The position numbers and the translations under genes are program-made. Positions 43,536-52,520 of a DNA stretch of 64,000 nucleotides are shown here, in pieces (within the stretch, counting starts at the first letter, position 1; every line of letters begins with the position of its first letter). Under the pieces are notes generated by a model. It saw only the letters and a list, made by a program, of their open reading frames with translations. It was not told where the DNA came from and searched no databases. Origin of the DNA: Allosphingosinicella vermicomposti (GTDB lineage: Bacteria > Pseudomonadota > Alphaproteobacteria > Sphingomonadales > Sphingomonadaceae); contig NZ_PXYJ01000001.1 in NCBI RefSeq assembly GCF_003012815.1, positions 1,148,956 to 1,212,955 of the forward strand, written 5' to 3'.

Positions 43536-45007
43536 GCGATCACTCCTGCTTTTTCCCGGGTGAAAATCGGCGCTGTAGGCGGCTCGATGCCTTGGCCGTG
43601 GACTTCGCGAACCAGTTCCTCATTCGCGTTGATCTTGACGGTGCGCTCCCACACCAGCCCGCCGTCCTTCCGATACATGCGCCAGCCGATCCACAGGGGG
43701 ATGAGCCAGATCAGCCAGAAGACCATGATCGACAGCGGATTGATCCGGATCATGTACCAGATCCGGTCGCGGCGCCGCTTCAGGACGAAGGCCGTGCGGC
43801 GCCATGTACTCCAGTAGATGAAGGCGAGCGATCCGATGAACAGCGCGAGATTAAAGAGGGAGAGCCCCACCGCCCAGGCGGGCAGGATATTGCCGCCCTG
43901 CATATAATCGGCGATCGCCCAGATGCCGATCGGAAGACCCACAGCGTTGAGCCACAGCGACATACAGGGCAGAAAGTTCATCCACGCTTTCACCCGCTCG
44001 CCAAAGGTGAAGCCCATTTCGCGCAGCGGCACGTCCAGGCTCTGAAAGAAACCCGCAACCCACCGCTTGCGCTGGGTAATGCCGTGATAGATCGTATTGG
44101 GCACTTCCTCGATCAGGGGGTTGGCGATGACCCCCAGGCGTCGGCCATGCTTCCACATCCTCATACCGACTTCCGGATCCTCGATCGTAATCCACGGATG
44201 GAAGCCGCCCAGCTCGACGAGATCTGAGGCGCGGAAGAACAAGCCTTTGCCAAGAACCCAATAGGGATGGCGGCCATTGGCGGACAGATGCGGATATTTG
44301 CGGCCGTCCCAGACCATGTGGTCGAAACTGTGCCAGGTCGACGCCATGGTGTCGTTGAGATTGCCCGCGACATTGGTCGCCTGAAGCACGTCGTAGCGGA
44401 GCATACCCGCCGCCGCCGCCTTGAAATGGTCCTTGGGCGGCGCTGAATCGGCATCGATATAGTTGACGAGGAAGTCGCCCATCTCCTCATGCTCATCAAC
44501 CATCCGGTAGAAGGCGTAGACGAGCTGCCGGGTTTTCTTCGGCGGCAAGTTTCGGGCATAGGCACGCGGGCCATGATGCCACCAATAAGCATGGCTATTG
44601 GCGTCCCAGCTTTGCCAGACATTGTCCCAACTAGGGTCCGTGGTCGCCGGAACCGGCATGACCTCAAGAAAATCAAACTCGCTGGCCAGGCGCCGAAGGC
44701 TGGCGACAGTCTCTTGATCATCAGCGTTGGGAATAGCAACGACCCGGTAGCGCGCGGCGGGATAATCCATGTCGGTCAGCGACGTGAATGTCGTCCGCAT
44801 CGTTTCTTCGAGTTCGCGAAGAACGGGATAGAACAGGACGATGTAGGGAAATTCCGCCTCGGAAAGCAGGTCGGCATTTTCGACCTCAACCCAGTTTACG
44901 GGCCGGGAGAAGAGATAGAAATCGACTAGAAAGCTGCCAAAATAAAGAAGTTGGACGCAAACGAACATGGCGACGAGGATGGTCCCGCTGTCGAAATTTA
45001 CGCCCAT
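43532..45007 (-). CDS. processive-type GT2 membrane glycosyltransferase
   Basis: The 491-residue protein has an N-terminal membrane helix, a cytosolic GT2 domain with DAD in NYIDADSAPP, the acidic base in IEDPEVGMR, the QRKRWVAGF motif (QxxRW) and a C-terminal cluster of helices. This is the layout of cellulose-synthase-like enzymes that make or export polysaccharide. It lies between the two nucleotide-sugar genes, which may supply its donor. Confidence 0.88.
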   Translation of the reverse strand: MGVNFDSGTILVAMFVCVQLLYFGSFLVDFYLFSRPVNWVEVENADLLSEAEFPYIVLFYPVLRELEETMRTTFTSLTDMDYPAARYRVVAIPNADDQETVASLRRLASEFDFLEVMPVPATTDPSWDNVWQSWDANSHAYWWHHGPRAYARNLPPKKTRQLVYAFYRMVDEHEEMGDFLVNYIDADSAPPKDHFKAAAAGMLRYDVLQATNVAGNLNDTMASTWHSFDHMVWDGRKYPHLSANGRHPYWVLGKGLFFRASDLVELGGFHPWITIEDPEVGMRMWKHGRRLGVIANPLIEEVPNTIYHGITQRKRWVAGFFQSLDVPLREMGFTFGERVKAWMNFLPCMSLWLNAVGLPIGIWAIADYMQGGNILPAWAVGLSLFNLALFIGSLAFIYWSTWRRTAFVLKRRRDRIWYMIRINPLSIMVFWLIWLIPLWIGWRMYRKDGGLVWERTVKINANEELVREVHGQGIEPPTAPIFTREKAGVIA

Positions 45008-45031
45008 CGCCCTCTCCTTCCCTCCGGACGA

Positions 45032-46087
45032 TCAGGCGGCGATGAAGCCGCGCTCCGCCATGCCGCGTTCCAGATCTCCGCTCGCGATTTCACGCGCGAA
45101 ATATTCGATCGTGTGCTGAAGCCCGACGCACAGGGCGATGGTCGGCGCCCAGCCGAGCATGTTGTGGGCACGTCCGATATCGGGCCTGCGCCGGCGCGGA
45201 TCGTCCTGCGGCAACGCGCGATGCACGATGCGGGACGACGAATGGGTCATGTCGATGACGATCCGGGCAAGATCGAGGACCGTTACCTCAACCGGATTGC
45301 CGATATTAACCGCCCCCTCGATCGGGTCATCGGATTCCATCAGCCCGATGATGCCCGCAATCAGATCATCGACATAACAGAAGGAGCGCGTCTGGAGCCC
45401 GTCGCCATATACGGTGATATCTTCGCCCTTCAGCGCCTGAATGACGAAGTTGGACACGACCCGGCCATCATCGGGCTGCATCCGGGGACCGTATGTGTTG
45501 AAGATGCGCGCCATTCGCGTGGAGACGTCATAGCGGCGCGCATATTCGTAGATCAGCGTTTCGGAAAAACGCTTGCCCTCGTCGTAACAGGATCGCGGCC
45601 CGAGCGTGTTCACATTTCCCCAATAGCTTTCGGGTTGGGGATGCACGTCCGGATCACCATAAATTTCCGACGTGGAGGCATGAAAGATCCGCGCCCCGTC
45701 ATGCACTGCCCGCTCCAGCATGTTGCGGGTTCCCAGCGAACAGATGCCGAGCGTGCTGAGCGGATCCGACTGATAATGGACCGGCGAAGCGGGGCAGGCG
45801 AGATTGTAGATTTCGTCGAATGCCGGAAGATCGCCCGGCAGGGGATGAACGATATCGTGCTCGACAAGGCTGAAGTGCCCGGTGCCCATCAGATGTTCCA
45901 CATTGGCACGTCGACCGGTGTGAAAATTGTCGAGAGCGATCACATCGTCGCCGCGCTCGACAAGCGCGGTACAAAGGTGGGAGCCGAGAAATCCCGCACC
46001 TCCGCTCACGCAGATGGTGGCTGACCGGCGGCGTGAAACCTGAATGGGGGCCGCGAGGATAAAGCCGGGGGCGTCGACCACACTCAT
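45032..46087 (-). CDS. UDP-glucuronate decarboxylase-like (UDP-xylose synthase) SDR
   Basis: The 351-residue protein has GGAGFLGSHL, STSEIYGDPDVHPQ, the catalytic YDEGKR segment and RIFNTYGPRM, closely matching UDP-xylose synthases, which convert UDP-glucuronate to UDP-xylose. I chose the ATG at 46087, which is preceded by GGAGGAA; the longer frame from 46123 has no such site. First gene of the operon; the neighbouring xylanase makes a xylose-containing polymer a reasonable guess. Confidence 0.85.
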   Translation of the reverse strand: MSVVDAPGFILAAPIQVSRRRSATICVSGGAGFLGSHLCTALVERGDDVIALDNFHTGRRANVEHLMGTGHFSLVEHDIVHPLPGDLPAFDEIYNLACPASPVHYQSDPLSTLGICSLGTRNMLERAVHDGARIFHASTSEIYGDPDVHPQPESYWGNVNTLGPRSCYDEGKRFSETLIYEYARRYDVSTRMARIFNTYGPRMQPDDGRVVSNFVIQALKGEDITVYGDGLQTRSFCYVDDLIAGIIGLMESDDPIEGAVNIGNPVEVTVLDLARIVIDMTHSSSRIVHRALPQDDPRRRRPDIGRAHNMLGWAPTIALCVGLQHTIEYFAREIASGDLERGMAERGFIAA

Positions 46088-46302
46088 CTCTTCCTCCCTG
46101 TTTTTACTGGGAAATGTTGTCACCGATGGGCGGAAGGGGCGCGTTGCGATTTCGCAAGGCCGGCCAGTCTTTTTCGGCGCACGCCGTTCGCCACTGGAAT
46201 AGTCCCTTTGAGGGACGGTTGCGTAAGACGATCTGGCGCCGCGAACCTTTTTGGACCATAATCATCGAACGCAGCCATATGGCAAGTGTCAGGAGGAGCG
46301 TC

Positions 46303-46770
46303 ATGTCGAACAAGGCACTTATTGCAGCTTCAGCCCTCGCTTTAATCGCTCTTGCCGGATGCGAGCGCCAAAGCGCGAGCAATGCGGCTGAGGTTAACAC
46401 GACCAACCAGGCGACCGATGTTTCGGCGCAAGGACCGAGCGACCCGGAAATCGTTCAGGGCCTGTCGGGTCGAACCGCGCGCGTGACGCTGGCGGATGGC
46501 CGCGTGATCGACGTGGTTCATAATATGGATGGCACGGCGCGGATGACCGACTCGGCCGGCCTTGATAAAACCGGCCGGTGGTCCGTCACCAATGGGCAGC
46601 TTTGCTTCGATTGGCCGGGGCAACCGCGCGAATGCTGGCCTTATGGCGGCCCGCTGACGCCCGGCAAGACCGTCAAGTCAACCAGCGATCGCGGGCAGAT
46701 GATCTCCACGACCCTGATGGAGCCGAATGCGCCGGAGCAGACCGGCAATTCTGCGACAGCTGCGCAGTAA
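46303..46770 (+). CDS. small lipoprotein of unknown function
   Basis: The 155-residue protein has a lipoprotein signal with lipobox LAGC (Cys at about residue 21). The mature part holds a compact beta-rich domain with Cys pairs (QLCFDWPGQPRECWPYGG). The ATG at 46303 is set by AGGAGGAGC directly upstream. The family resembles small sphingomonad lipoproteins I cannot name. It is divergent from the UDP-xylose synthase operon and convergent with the ZIP gene, whose stop it abuts. Confidence 0.75.
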   Translation: MSNKALIAASALALIALAGCERQSASNAAEVNTTNQATDVSAQGPSDPEIVQGLSGRTARVTLADGRVIDVVHNMDGTARMTDSAGLDKTGRWSVTNGQLCFDWPGQPRECWPYGGPLTPGKTVKSTSDRGQMISTTLMEPNAPEQTGNSATAAQ

Positions 46771-47550
46771 TCAGGTCAGGGAAAGATCGAGCGCCATCAT
46801 GATTACGAGGCCGGTCATCAAGCTCGCCATGGCGGGCTTGCGGACCGCCACCTCCCGGCGCACGTCTGGAATGATTTCCGAAACGACGATGTAAATCATC
46901 GCACCCGCCGCAAACCCAAGGCCCCAGGGCAGCAATGATAGCGCCAGCGAAACCAGGGCGGCGCCCATCAATCCCGCTACCGGCTCAACGAGACCGGACA
47001 ACAATGCCGTCCCAAACGCCGCCCGGCGTGAATAGCCTAGACTCGCCACCGCGCCCGCGACGGCGAGCCCTTCAGGCATATTCTGAAGGCCGATGCCGAT
47101 CGCCGTCGTCAGCCCGGCGGAAAAATCCCCGCCACCGAAACTTACGCCGACGGCCATGCCTTCCGGAAAATTGTGGAGGGTGATGGCGGCGACGAACAGC
47201 CAGATGCGCCTGAAGCGGGTCGCGGCAATGCCTTCCGGACCAAGGCCAAAGCGATCGAGCGGCGGCATGAGGACATTGGTCAGGGCCAGCGTTACGCCGC
47301 CAAGGAGCACGGCCGCGCCGACGACGCCAAAGGACAAGACAGGCGACATGCCGCTTGCCTGGCCTTGCGCAATGCCGGGAAGGATCAGCGAGAAGAAAGA
47401 GGCTGCCAGCATGACGCCCGCAGCAAAGCCAAGGAGGATCGATTGGCGGCGCTCATCCGGCATGCCGAGCTTCAGGATCGGGAGCGCTCCAACCCCTGTT
47501 GCCGCGCCAGCCGCGAGGCTGCCCAGAAAGCCTGTCAGGATCAGCGACAT
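46771..47550 (-). CDS. ZIP family metal transporter (GufA-like)
   Basis: The 259-residue protein has about eight membrane segments. The metal-path motifs are HNFPEGMAVG in one helix and QNMPEGLAVAG in the next, where Gln replaces the first His, as in GufA-type ZIPs. It should carry divalent cations such as Zn or Mn into the cytosol. It lies downstream of the Mn catalase on the same strand, separated by a 12-bp hairpin. Confidence 0.88.
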   Translation of the reverse strand: MSLILTGFLGSLAAGAATGVGALPILKLGMPDERRQSILLGFAAGVMLAASFFSLILPGIAQGQASGMSPVLSFGVVGAAVLLGGVTLALTNVLMPPLDRFGLGPEGIAATRFRRIWLFVAAITLHNFPEGMAVGVSFGGGDFSAGLTTAIGIGLQNMPEGLAVAGAVASLGYSRRAAFGTALLSGLVEPVAGLMGAALVSLALSLLPWGLGFAAGAMIYIVVSEIIPDVRREVAVRKPAMASLMTGLVIMMALDLSLT

Positions 47551-47599
47551 CTCACGTCATTCGGCCGATCATTCATCAGTTTTGACCTCTGAAGGGTAG

Positions 47600-47629
47600 G
47601 TGCCGGTGCCGAACCGACGGCACCGGCAC
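47600..47629. repeat. 12-bp perfect hairpin between Mn catalase and ZIP genes
   Basis: GTGCCGGTGCCG (47600-47611) and CGGCACCGGCAC (47618-47629) form a perfect stem around a 6-nt loop. No T tract follows on the minus strand, so it is more likely an attenuator or RNA-stability element than a full terminator. Confidence 0.6.
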
Positions 47630-47634
47630 AAGGT

Positions 47635-48597
47635 TCAATCCACCTTCACCTTCTGCTTGGCCTGCTGCGCCGCGTCTTGAATGCTGGACGCGCCACCCAT
47701 GTCGCCGTTGGTCGTACGCCCGGCACCGGGACCGGCGCCCAGGTCTGCGCCCGTGAGCGGATTGGCTACCGGATCGGATTTGGTGCGGAACATGAGCTGC
47801 GAGACGGCATCTCGCTCACCCCCGCGCAGATCGACCGTTGCCATGCCATCTCCTTGGCCGTCGAAGGGGAGGTGGCCGAGCACGTCGTCCACACGATCCC
47901 ATTGTTCGCCTTCATTCCAGGGGCCGGTCATATCGCCTTCGCCTTGAGACGTATTCACATAAGTGCTGGCAAAGCGTTCCACGGGCGGCAACTTGCCGGG
48001 CGGGAAATTATCCTCGATGGAATAAAGCGCCTTTTCGAACGATTTCTGATGGGCGACCTCACGAGTCATGAGAAACCCCAACGCCTCCTTGATGCCGGGA
48101 TCGTCGGTGATGTTGATGAGCCGCTCATAGACGATCTTGGCCCGGCTTTCGGCGGCAATGTTCGATCGCAGGTCGCAAGTGGGATCGGCACGGCTGTCGA
48201 TATAGGCTGCCGTCCACGGCACGCCGGACGAATTCGTAAGAGCCGGCCCGCCGCCATAGAGGATGGACTGGGTGTGGCTGTTGCCGCCCGCGTTCAGCGC
48301 CATGAACATTTCGGCCTCTTCCATATGCCCTTCGGCAAGCTGACCCTTCACGCCTTTATTGAGCATGGCGACGATCGATCCGATCACCTCCAAATGGCTC
48401 AACTCCTCGGTGGCGATGTCGAGAAGCATGTCCTTGCGACCGGGATCATCCTCGCCCAGCCCTTGGGTGAAATAGCGCATGGCCGCGGCAAGTTCGCCGT
48501 CCGGCCCGCCAAATTGCTCAAGCAGCATGGACGCAAGAACGGGATCGGGATTTGATACGCGCACCGTATATTGGAGGCGTTTGTTGTGCATGAACAT
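47635..48597 (-). CDS. manganese catalase
   Basis: The 320-residue ferritin-like protein has the dimanganese ligand segments ATEELSHLE, AESRAKIVYERL and TREVAHQKSFEKAL, plus a C-terminal tail rich in Gly, Asp and Gln. It breaks down hydrogen peroxide. The first ATG (48597) has AAGGAG 6 nt upstream. With the ZIP gene behind it, metal supply and use may be co-expressed. Confidence 0.93.
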   Translation of the reverse strand: MFMHNKRLQYTVRVSNPDPVLASMLLEQFGGPDGELAAAMRYFTQGLGEDDPGRKDMLLDIATEELSHLEVIGSIVAMLNKGVKGQLAEGHMEEAEMFMALNAGGNSHTQSILYGGGPALTNSSGVPWTAAYIDSRADPTCDLRSNIAAESRAKIVYERLINITDDPGIKEALGFLMTREVAHQKSFEKALYSIEDNFPPGKLPPVERFASTYVNTSQGEGDMTGPWNEGEQWDRVDDVLGHLPFDGQGDGMATVDLRGGERDAVSQLMFRTKSDPVANPLTGADLGAGPGAGRTTNGDMGGASSIQDAAQQAKQKVKVD

Positions 48598-48775
48598 GGG
48601 TGGCTCCTTTCCTCTCCAGAGTGCGAGTAACGGGAGGGGGAGTGCGGACGTTCCGCCTCTACAAGCCTTGTTTTACTTGCGTTTCAATATGTTAGTGAAA
48701 CAATCCCCAGCGGGCCGCCGCTTAGGTCACGGTCCGCCCCTTGCCGGGTGCGCAGTTTACGTTAAGGGAAAGAGG

Positions 48776-49747
48776 ATGAGCCTGATCGCGCCCCTCGACC
48801 ACCTGCGGCTGCCCATTATCGGATCGCCGCTCTTCATCATTTCCAACCCCGATCTCGTCATCGCGCAGTGCAAGGCGGGCATCGTCGGGTCATTCCCAGC
48901 GCTCAATGCGCGGCCCCAGTCGTTGCTCGACGAATGGCTGCACCGGATCACGGAGGAGCTGGCCGCTTGGGATCGCGACAATCCCGATCGCCCTTCTGCC
49001 CCCTTCGCGGTCAACCAGATCGTCCACCGTTCCAATGCGCGCCTCGAAGAAGACATGATGACCTGCGCGAAATGGAAGGTGCCGATCGTCATCACCTCGC
49101 TCGGCGCGGTCGAGGATGTGAACAAGGGTGTTCACGCCTGGGGCGGCATCACGCTGCACGACATCATCAACGATCGTTTTGCCCGCAAGGCGATCGACAA
49201 GGGCGCCGACGGCCTGATCGCTGTCGCCGCAGGCGCTGGCGGCCACGCCGGACGGCTGTCGCCCTTCGCGCTCGTTCAGGAAATTCGCGAATGGTTTAAC
49301 GGTCCGCTCATTCTATCGGGCGCAATCGCCAATGGCCGGGCGGTGCTGGCAGCGCAGGCGATGGGCGCGGACCTCGCTTATATCGGATCGCCGTTCATCG
49401 CGACGGCGGAGGCCAATGCGGTCGACGATTACAAGCAGGCCATCGTGGCGGGCCGCGCCGACGACATCGTCTATTCGAACCTCTTCACCGGCGTTCACGG
49501 CAATTACTTGCGCCAGTCGATCGTGGCTGCGGGCATGGATCCCGATGCCTTGCCGGAAGGCGACCTGAAGACGATGGACTTCGGCACGGGCGATGGCAGC
49601 AAGGCCAAGGCGTGGAAAGATATCTGGGGATCCGGCCAAGGTATCAGTTGCATCCGCGACGTGGTTCCCGCGGCGGACTATATCGCGAAGCTGGGCGCGG
49701 AATATGAAGCGGCGAAGCGCGAATTGGCCTTGAAGGTCGCCTTCTGA
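48776..49747 (+). CDS. nitronate monooxygenase (2-nitropropane dioxygenase family)
   Basis: The 323-residue TIM-barrel flavoprotein has the FMN phosphate-binding segment AAGAGGHAG, LSGAIANGRA and MGADLAYIGSPF. It oxidises alkyl nitronates or related acidic nitro compounds using FMN. I chose the ATG at 48776, with AGAGG just upstream; the longer frame from 48479 overlaps the divergent catalase gene. Confidence 0.88.
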   Translation: MSLIAPLDHLRLPIIGSPLFIISNPDLVIAQCKAGIVGSFPALNARPQSLLDEWLHRITEELAAWDRDNPDRPSAPFAVNQIVHRSNARLEEDMMTCAKWKVPIVITSLGAVEDVNKGVHAWGGITLHDIINDRFARKAIDKGADGLIAVAAGAGGHAGRLSPFALVQEIREWFNGPLILSGAIANGRAVLAAQAMGADLAYIGSPFIATAEANAVDDYKQAIVAGRADDIVYSNLFTGVHGNYLRQSIVAAGMDPDALPEGDLKTMDFGTGDGSKAKAWKDIWGSGQGISCIRDVVPAADYIAKLGAEYEAAKRELALKVAF

Positions 49748-49754
49748 TCCCGAC

Positions 49755-50192
49755 TCAGGCCGCCCTTATCGATTCAAGTCGTGATCGCCATTCGTCCGGT
49801 AGGGGCACCGGGCGTCGCGTCTCGCGTCCGACATAGACGTGGACGAAATGGCCCTCGGCCGCAGCCTCCGCTTCACCTTTACGAAAGACGCCGATACGGT
49901 AGCGGACGCTGGACGAGCCTATTTCATCCACCACTAGCCCAACATCGACCGTCTCCGGATAAGAAATCGATCGCGCATAGCGGCAGCCGGTTTCGACGAC
50001 GAGGCCGATGGGATCGCCGCGCTCGATATCCAGCAGTCCCGTCTCGATCAGCCAGGCGTTCACTGCCGTATCGAACCAGGCATAATAAACGGTGTTGTTG
50101 ACGTGGCCATAAGCGTCATTGTCGGCCCAGCGCGTGCCGATTTCGCGCCACACCTTATAGGCGCTCCTTACCCTCAATGGCGCGCGGCTCAT
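49755..50192 (-). CDS. acyl-CoA thioesterase (hotdog fold, 4HBT type)
   Basis: The 145-residue protein has the hotdog signature RWADNDAYGHVNNTVYYAWFDTA, in which Asp and the following HVNN segment form the active site of 4-hydroxybenzoyl-CoA-type thioesterases. It follows the alcohol dehydrogenase gene with a 4-nt ATGA overlap, so the two are co-translated. The acyl substrate is unknown. Confidence 0.87.
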   Translation of the reverse strand: MSRAPLRVRSAYKVWREIGTRWADNDAYGHVNNTVYYAWFDTAVNAWLIETGLLDIERGDPIGLVVETGCRYARSISYPETVDVGLVVDEIGSSSVRYRIGVFRKGEAEAAAEGHFVHVYVGRETRRPVPLPDEWRSRLESIRAA

Positions 50193-51334
50193 AGAGCAGC
50201 CTCGTAGAGGCGACGCGCATCGGCCTCGTCGATCGGGCAGGGATTATTGATCAGAAGGCGCTCCTGCTTCATCGCGTCTCGCGCCAGCATGTCGAGATGC
50301 TCGGCACTGACGCCAACCTCGCGAAGCCGCTGGGGCAATCCGGATGCTTGCGACAGATATTCCATGCGCCCGATCAGTGCGCTTGCCTGTGCCTGACGTC
50401 CCTCGCCCGTCAGACGAGGATCGAGCAGAGCGCCAAGTTCGGCATATAATGGAAGCGCGTGCGACATGTTGTGGCCAAGAACGTGCGGCAGCATCAACGC
50501 ATTGGACAGGCCGTGCGGCACATGAAAATGGCCGCCGAGCGGATAGGCCAGGGCATGAACGCCGGCGACCGGCGCGTTGGAAAAGGCCACACCGGCAAGA
50601 TGCGCGCCCAGCAGCATCGCGCCGCGCGCCTCCACGTCTCCCGGTTTCTCGCAGACACGCAGCAAATTGGCATCGATCAGCGTCAACGCCTCCCGCGCCA
50701 ACATGTCGGACAGCGGATTTTTCAGGCGGACAGAAGTGAAGGCTTCGATCGCATGAACCATCGCGTCGATGCCGGTGGCCGCAGTCACGGCGCGCGGCAG
50801 ACCGAGCGTCAGTTCGGCGTCCAAGATGGCGTGATCCGCGATCAAGGCGGCGCTGGACACACCTTTCTTTTCGCCTTTCCCGACTGTGATGATCGTTACC
50901 GGCGTCGCTTCCGATCCAGTGCCCGCCGTCGTGGGTATCAGGATCAGAGGCAGGCGTTGACCATTCGCGTTGCCGACGCCCCAAAGCGTGTCGAGATCAT
51001 CGTCTGAGCCGAGCAAATAGGCGGCAAGCTTTGCAACATCCATCGGGCTGCCGCCGCCAAAGCCGATCACGGATCTAACGCCCGCGTCGCGGCCCATTGC
51101 GACCGCGGCTTCCAGAGTGGCGCGCGAGGGATCGGCTTCAACCGCATCGAACAACACCGGCTCGATCCCGGAATCAGGTAGAGCGGCCAGCATCGCATCG
51201 GCCAGCCCTAGCCCCAGCACCTGCGCATCGCTCACCACCAGACAGCGCCCTTGGGGAAGCAAGTCACCGGCCCGCGCGGTCGTGCCCGCACCGCAAACAA
51301 GCTTGGGTCCGTAGCTGAAATCGAACGCCTTCAT
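50189..51334 (-). CDS. iron-containing alcohol dehydrogenase
   Basis: The 381-residue protein has GFGGGSPMDVAK for NAD(P) binding, the family signature ATGIDAMVHAIEAF, and metal ligands in GGHFHVPHGLSN and LPHVLGHNM. It interconverts an alcohol and an aldehyde or ketone. It is co-directional with the RcdA-like gene upstream (11 bp gap) and the thioesterase downstream. Confidence 0.9.
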   Translation of the reverse strand: MKAFDFSYGPKLVCGAGTTARAGDLLPQGRCLVVSDAQVLGLGLADAMLAALPDSGIEPVLFDAVEADPSRATLEAAVAMGRDAGVRSVIGFGGGSPMDVAKLAAYLLGSDDDLDTLWGVGNANGQRLPLILIPTTAGTGSEATPVTIITVGKGEKKGVSSAALIADHAILDAELTLGLPRAVTAATGIDAMVHAIEAFTSVRLKNPLSDMLAREALTLIDANLLRVCEKPGDVEARGAMLLGAHLAGVAFSNAPVAGVHALAYPLGGHFHVPHGLSNALMLPHVLGHNMSHALPLYAELGALLDPRLTGEGRQAQASALIGRMEYLSQASGLPQRLREVGVSAEHLDMLARDAMKQERLLINNPCPIDEADARRLYEAAL

Positions 51335-51345
51335 GGACTGTCCGT

Positions 51346-51807
51346 TTAAAGCGAGCGCTGAAGACGGCTCAACAGGCTGCGCGCAGGGCTGGAAGGCGGC
51401 TCGATCCGCACCGTCCCTTCCTCCAGACGCTCGACGCGCGTGTATAGGTCAATGCTGGCCGAGATGATGTCACGAGCCCGATCGGGCAGAAGCGGCATCA
51501 GCTCTCCATCAACGTCGGGAGCATCACCCAAGCGGCGCTCGGGCCGTATCGCGTCATCGGGCGTCATCTCGCCCGATTCGACCGCGCGCTGATTGAGCAA
51601 CCAGGCGATGACGTGCATCAGCCGGGTCGTGACTTTCAGCGACTCGCAGGAAAAGCCGACGCGGATGAGCGGATCGAGCGCCATGCGATCGGCCCGGCCT
51701 TCACTGTCGAAATAAGCACGAGCCCGATCGGCGAGCGCCATCGCATCCGCATAGAGCGCATCGATGAGCTTTGGCGTGATCCGGCTATGGGCGTCTTCGG
51801 CGTACAT
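51346..51807 (-). CDS. DUF1465 / RcdA-like protein
   Basis: The 153-residue helical protein has the family pattern DALYADAMALADRARAYFD and VGFSCESLKVTTRLMHVIAWLL. In Caulobacter, RcdA of this family is a ClpXP adaptor that helps degrade CtrA and other regulators. The ATG at 51807 is chosen over a TTG at 51867 because the family match starts just after it. Role here is by homology. Confidence 0.75.
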   Translation of the reverse strand: MYAEDAHSRITPKLIDALYADAMALADRARAYFDSEGRADRMALDPLIRVGFSCESLKVTTRLMHVIAWLLNQRAVESGEMTPDDAIRPERRLGDAPDVDGELMPLLPDRARDIISASIDLYTRVERLEEGTVRIEPPSSPARSLLSRLQRSL

Positions 51808-51894
51808 TGCGGCGGCCTTGTGCCACAAAGCATGGCTCTCCGGAAACGCGAAATGGCAAGCGATCAAACGGCTTCGCCCGATTCGGGACTCTTT

Positions 51895-52104
51895 TCAGGC
51901 GATGATGTCGGGGATCATCAGATCCTGGATGGTCTTGATCTCGTCCTTTAGCCGCAATTTCCGCTTTTTGAGGCGCGCAACCTGCAAAAGGTCGGGCGTC
52001 CCGGCGGCTGCCAGCGCAGCGATAGCGGCATCGAGATCGCGATGTTCGATCTGCAATTGCGCCACTTTCGCGGCGAGATCGGGTTGCTGGTCCTGATCCG
52101 TCAT
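51895..52104 (-). CDS. DUF465 (YdcH-like) small coiled-coil protein
   Basis: The 69-residue protein is a pair of helices: LAAKVAQLQIEHRDLDAAI and LQVARLKKRKLRLKDEI. The pattern is typical of DUF465, whose function is unknown. The ATG at 52104 precedes MTDQDQQ. It lies divergently to a second DUF465 gene. Confidence 0.8.
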   Translation of the reverse strand: MTDQDQQPDLAAKVAQLQIEHRDLDAAIAALAAAGTPDLLQVARLKKRKLRLKDEIKTIQDLMIPDIIA

Positions 52105-52257
52105 TCTGCCCCTTGCCCACACTTCACCGCTGCGGAGCCACACCCGGCCGCCGCCATAACGGCATGTCGCAGATTATCGGCCAATCGTCTAAACCGGAAA
52201 GACAAAAGCAAGAAAGCCGGTCTAGTCTCATTCCCGTATCATGAAGAGGAGATGAGA

Positions 52258-52416
52258 ATGGCCAACGCGCATATCTCGGCACTTCAATCCAAGCATGCCG
52301 ATCTTGATGCCCGCATCGGAGTTGAGGAGCATCGCCCCCTCCCCGACATGGCCCTCGTTTCCCAACTCAAGAAGCAGAAATTGAAGCTGAAGGAAGAGCT
52401 TAGCGGCCTTCATTGA
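52258..52416 (+). CDS. second DUF465-like small protein
   Basis: The 52-residue protein has HISALQSKHADLDARI and VSQLKKQKLKLKEEL, the same two-helix design as its divergent neighbour. AGGAG ends 6 nt before the ATG at 52258; an ATG at 52252 is also in frame. The two genes probably arose by duplication. Confidence 0.75.
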   Translation: MANAHISALQSKHADLDARIGVEEHRPLPDMALVSQLKKQKLKLKEELSGLH

Positions 52417-52448
52417 GGCGCTGGGCATCCTGCGGAGGTAGATTGTGC

Positions 52449-52466
52449 TCCGGCGAAAGCCGGAGC
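52449..52466. repeat. CTCCGGC-GAAA-GCCGGAG palindromic repeat
   Basis: A perfect 7-bp stem closes a GAAA tetraloop. It lies between two convergent genes (DUF465 and DksA), where it may end both transcripts, though there is no T tract. Related CCGGCGAA(A/G)GCCGG units recur at 63711-63783. Confidence 0.6.
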
Positions 52467-52520
52467 CAGTCGCCCTGAACTGCCGGGTTCCAGGGTCCGC
52501 CGGAACACGACAGCTTCGGC

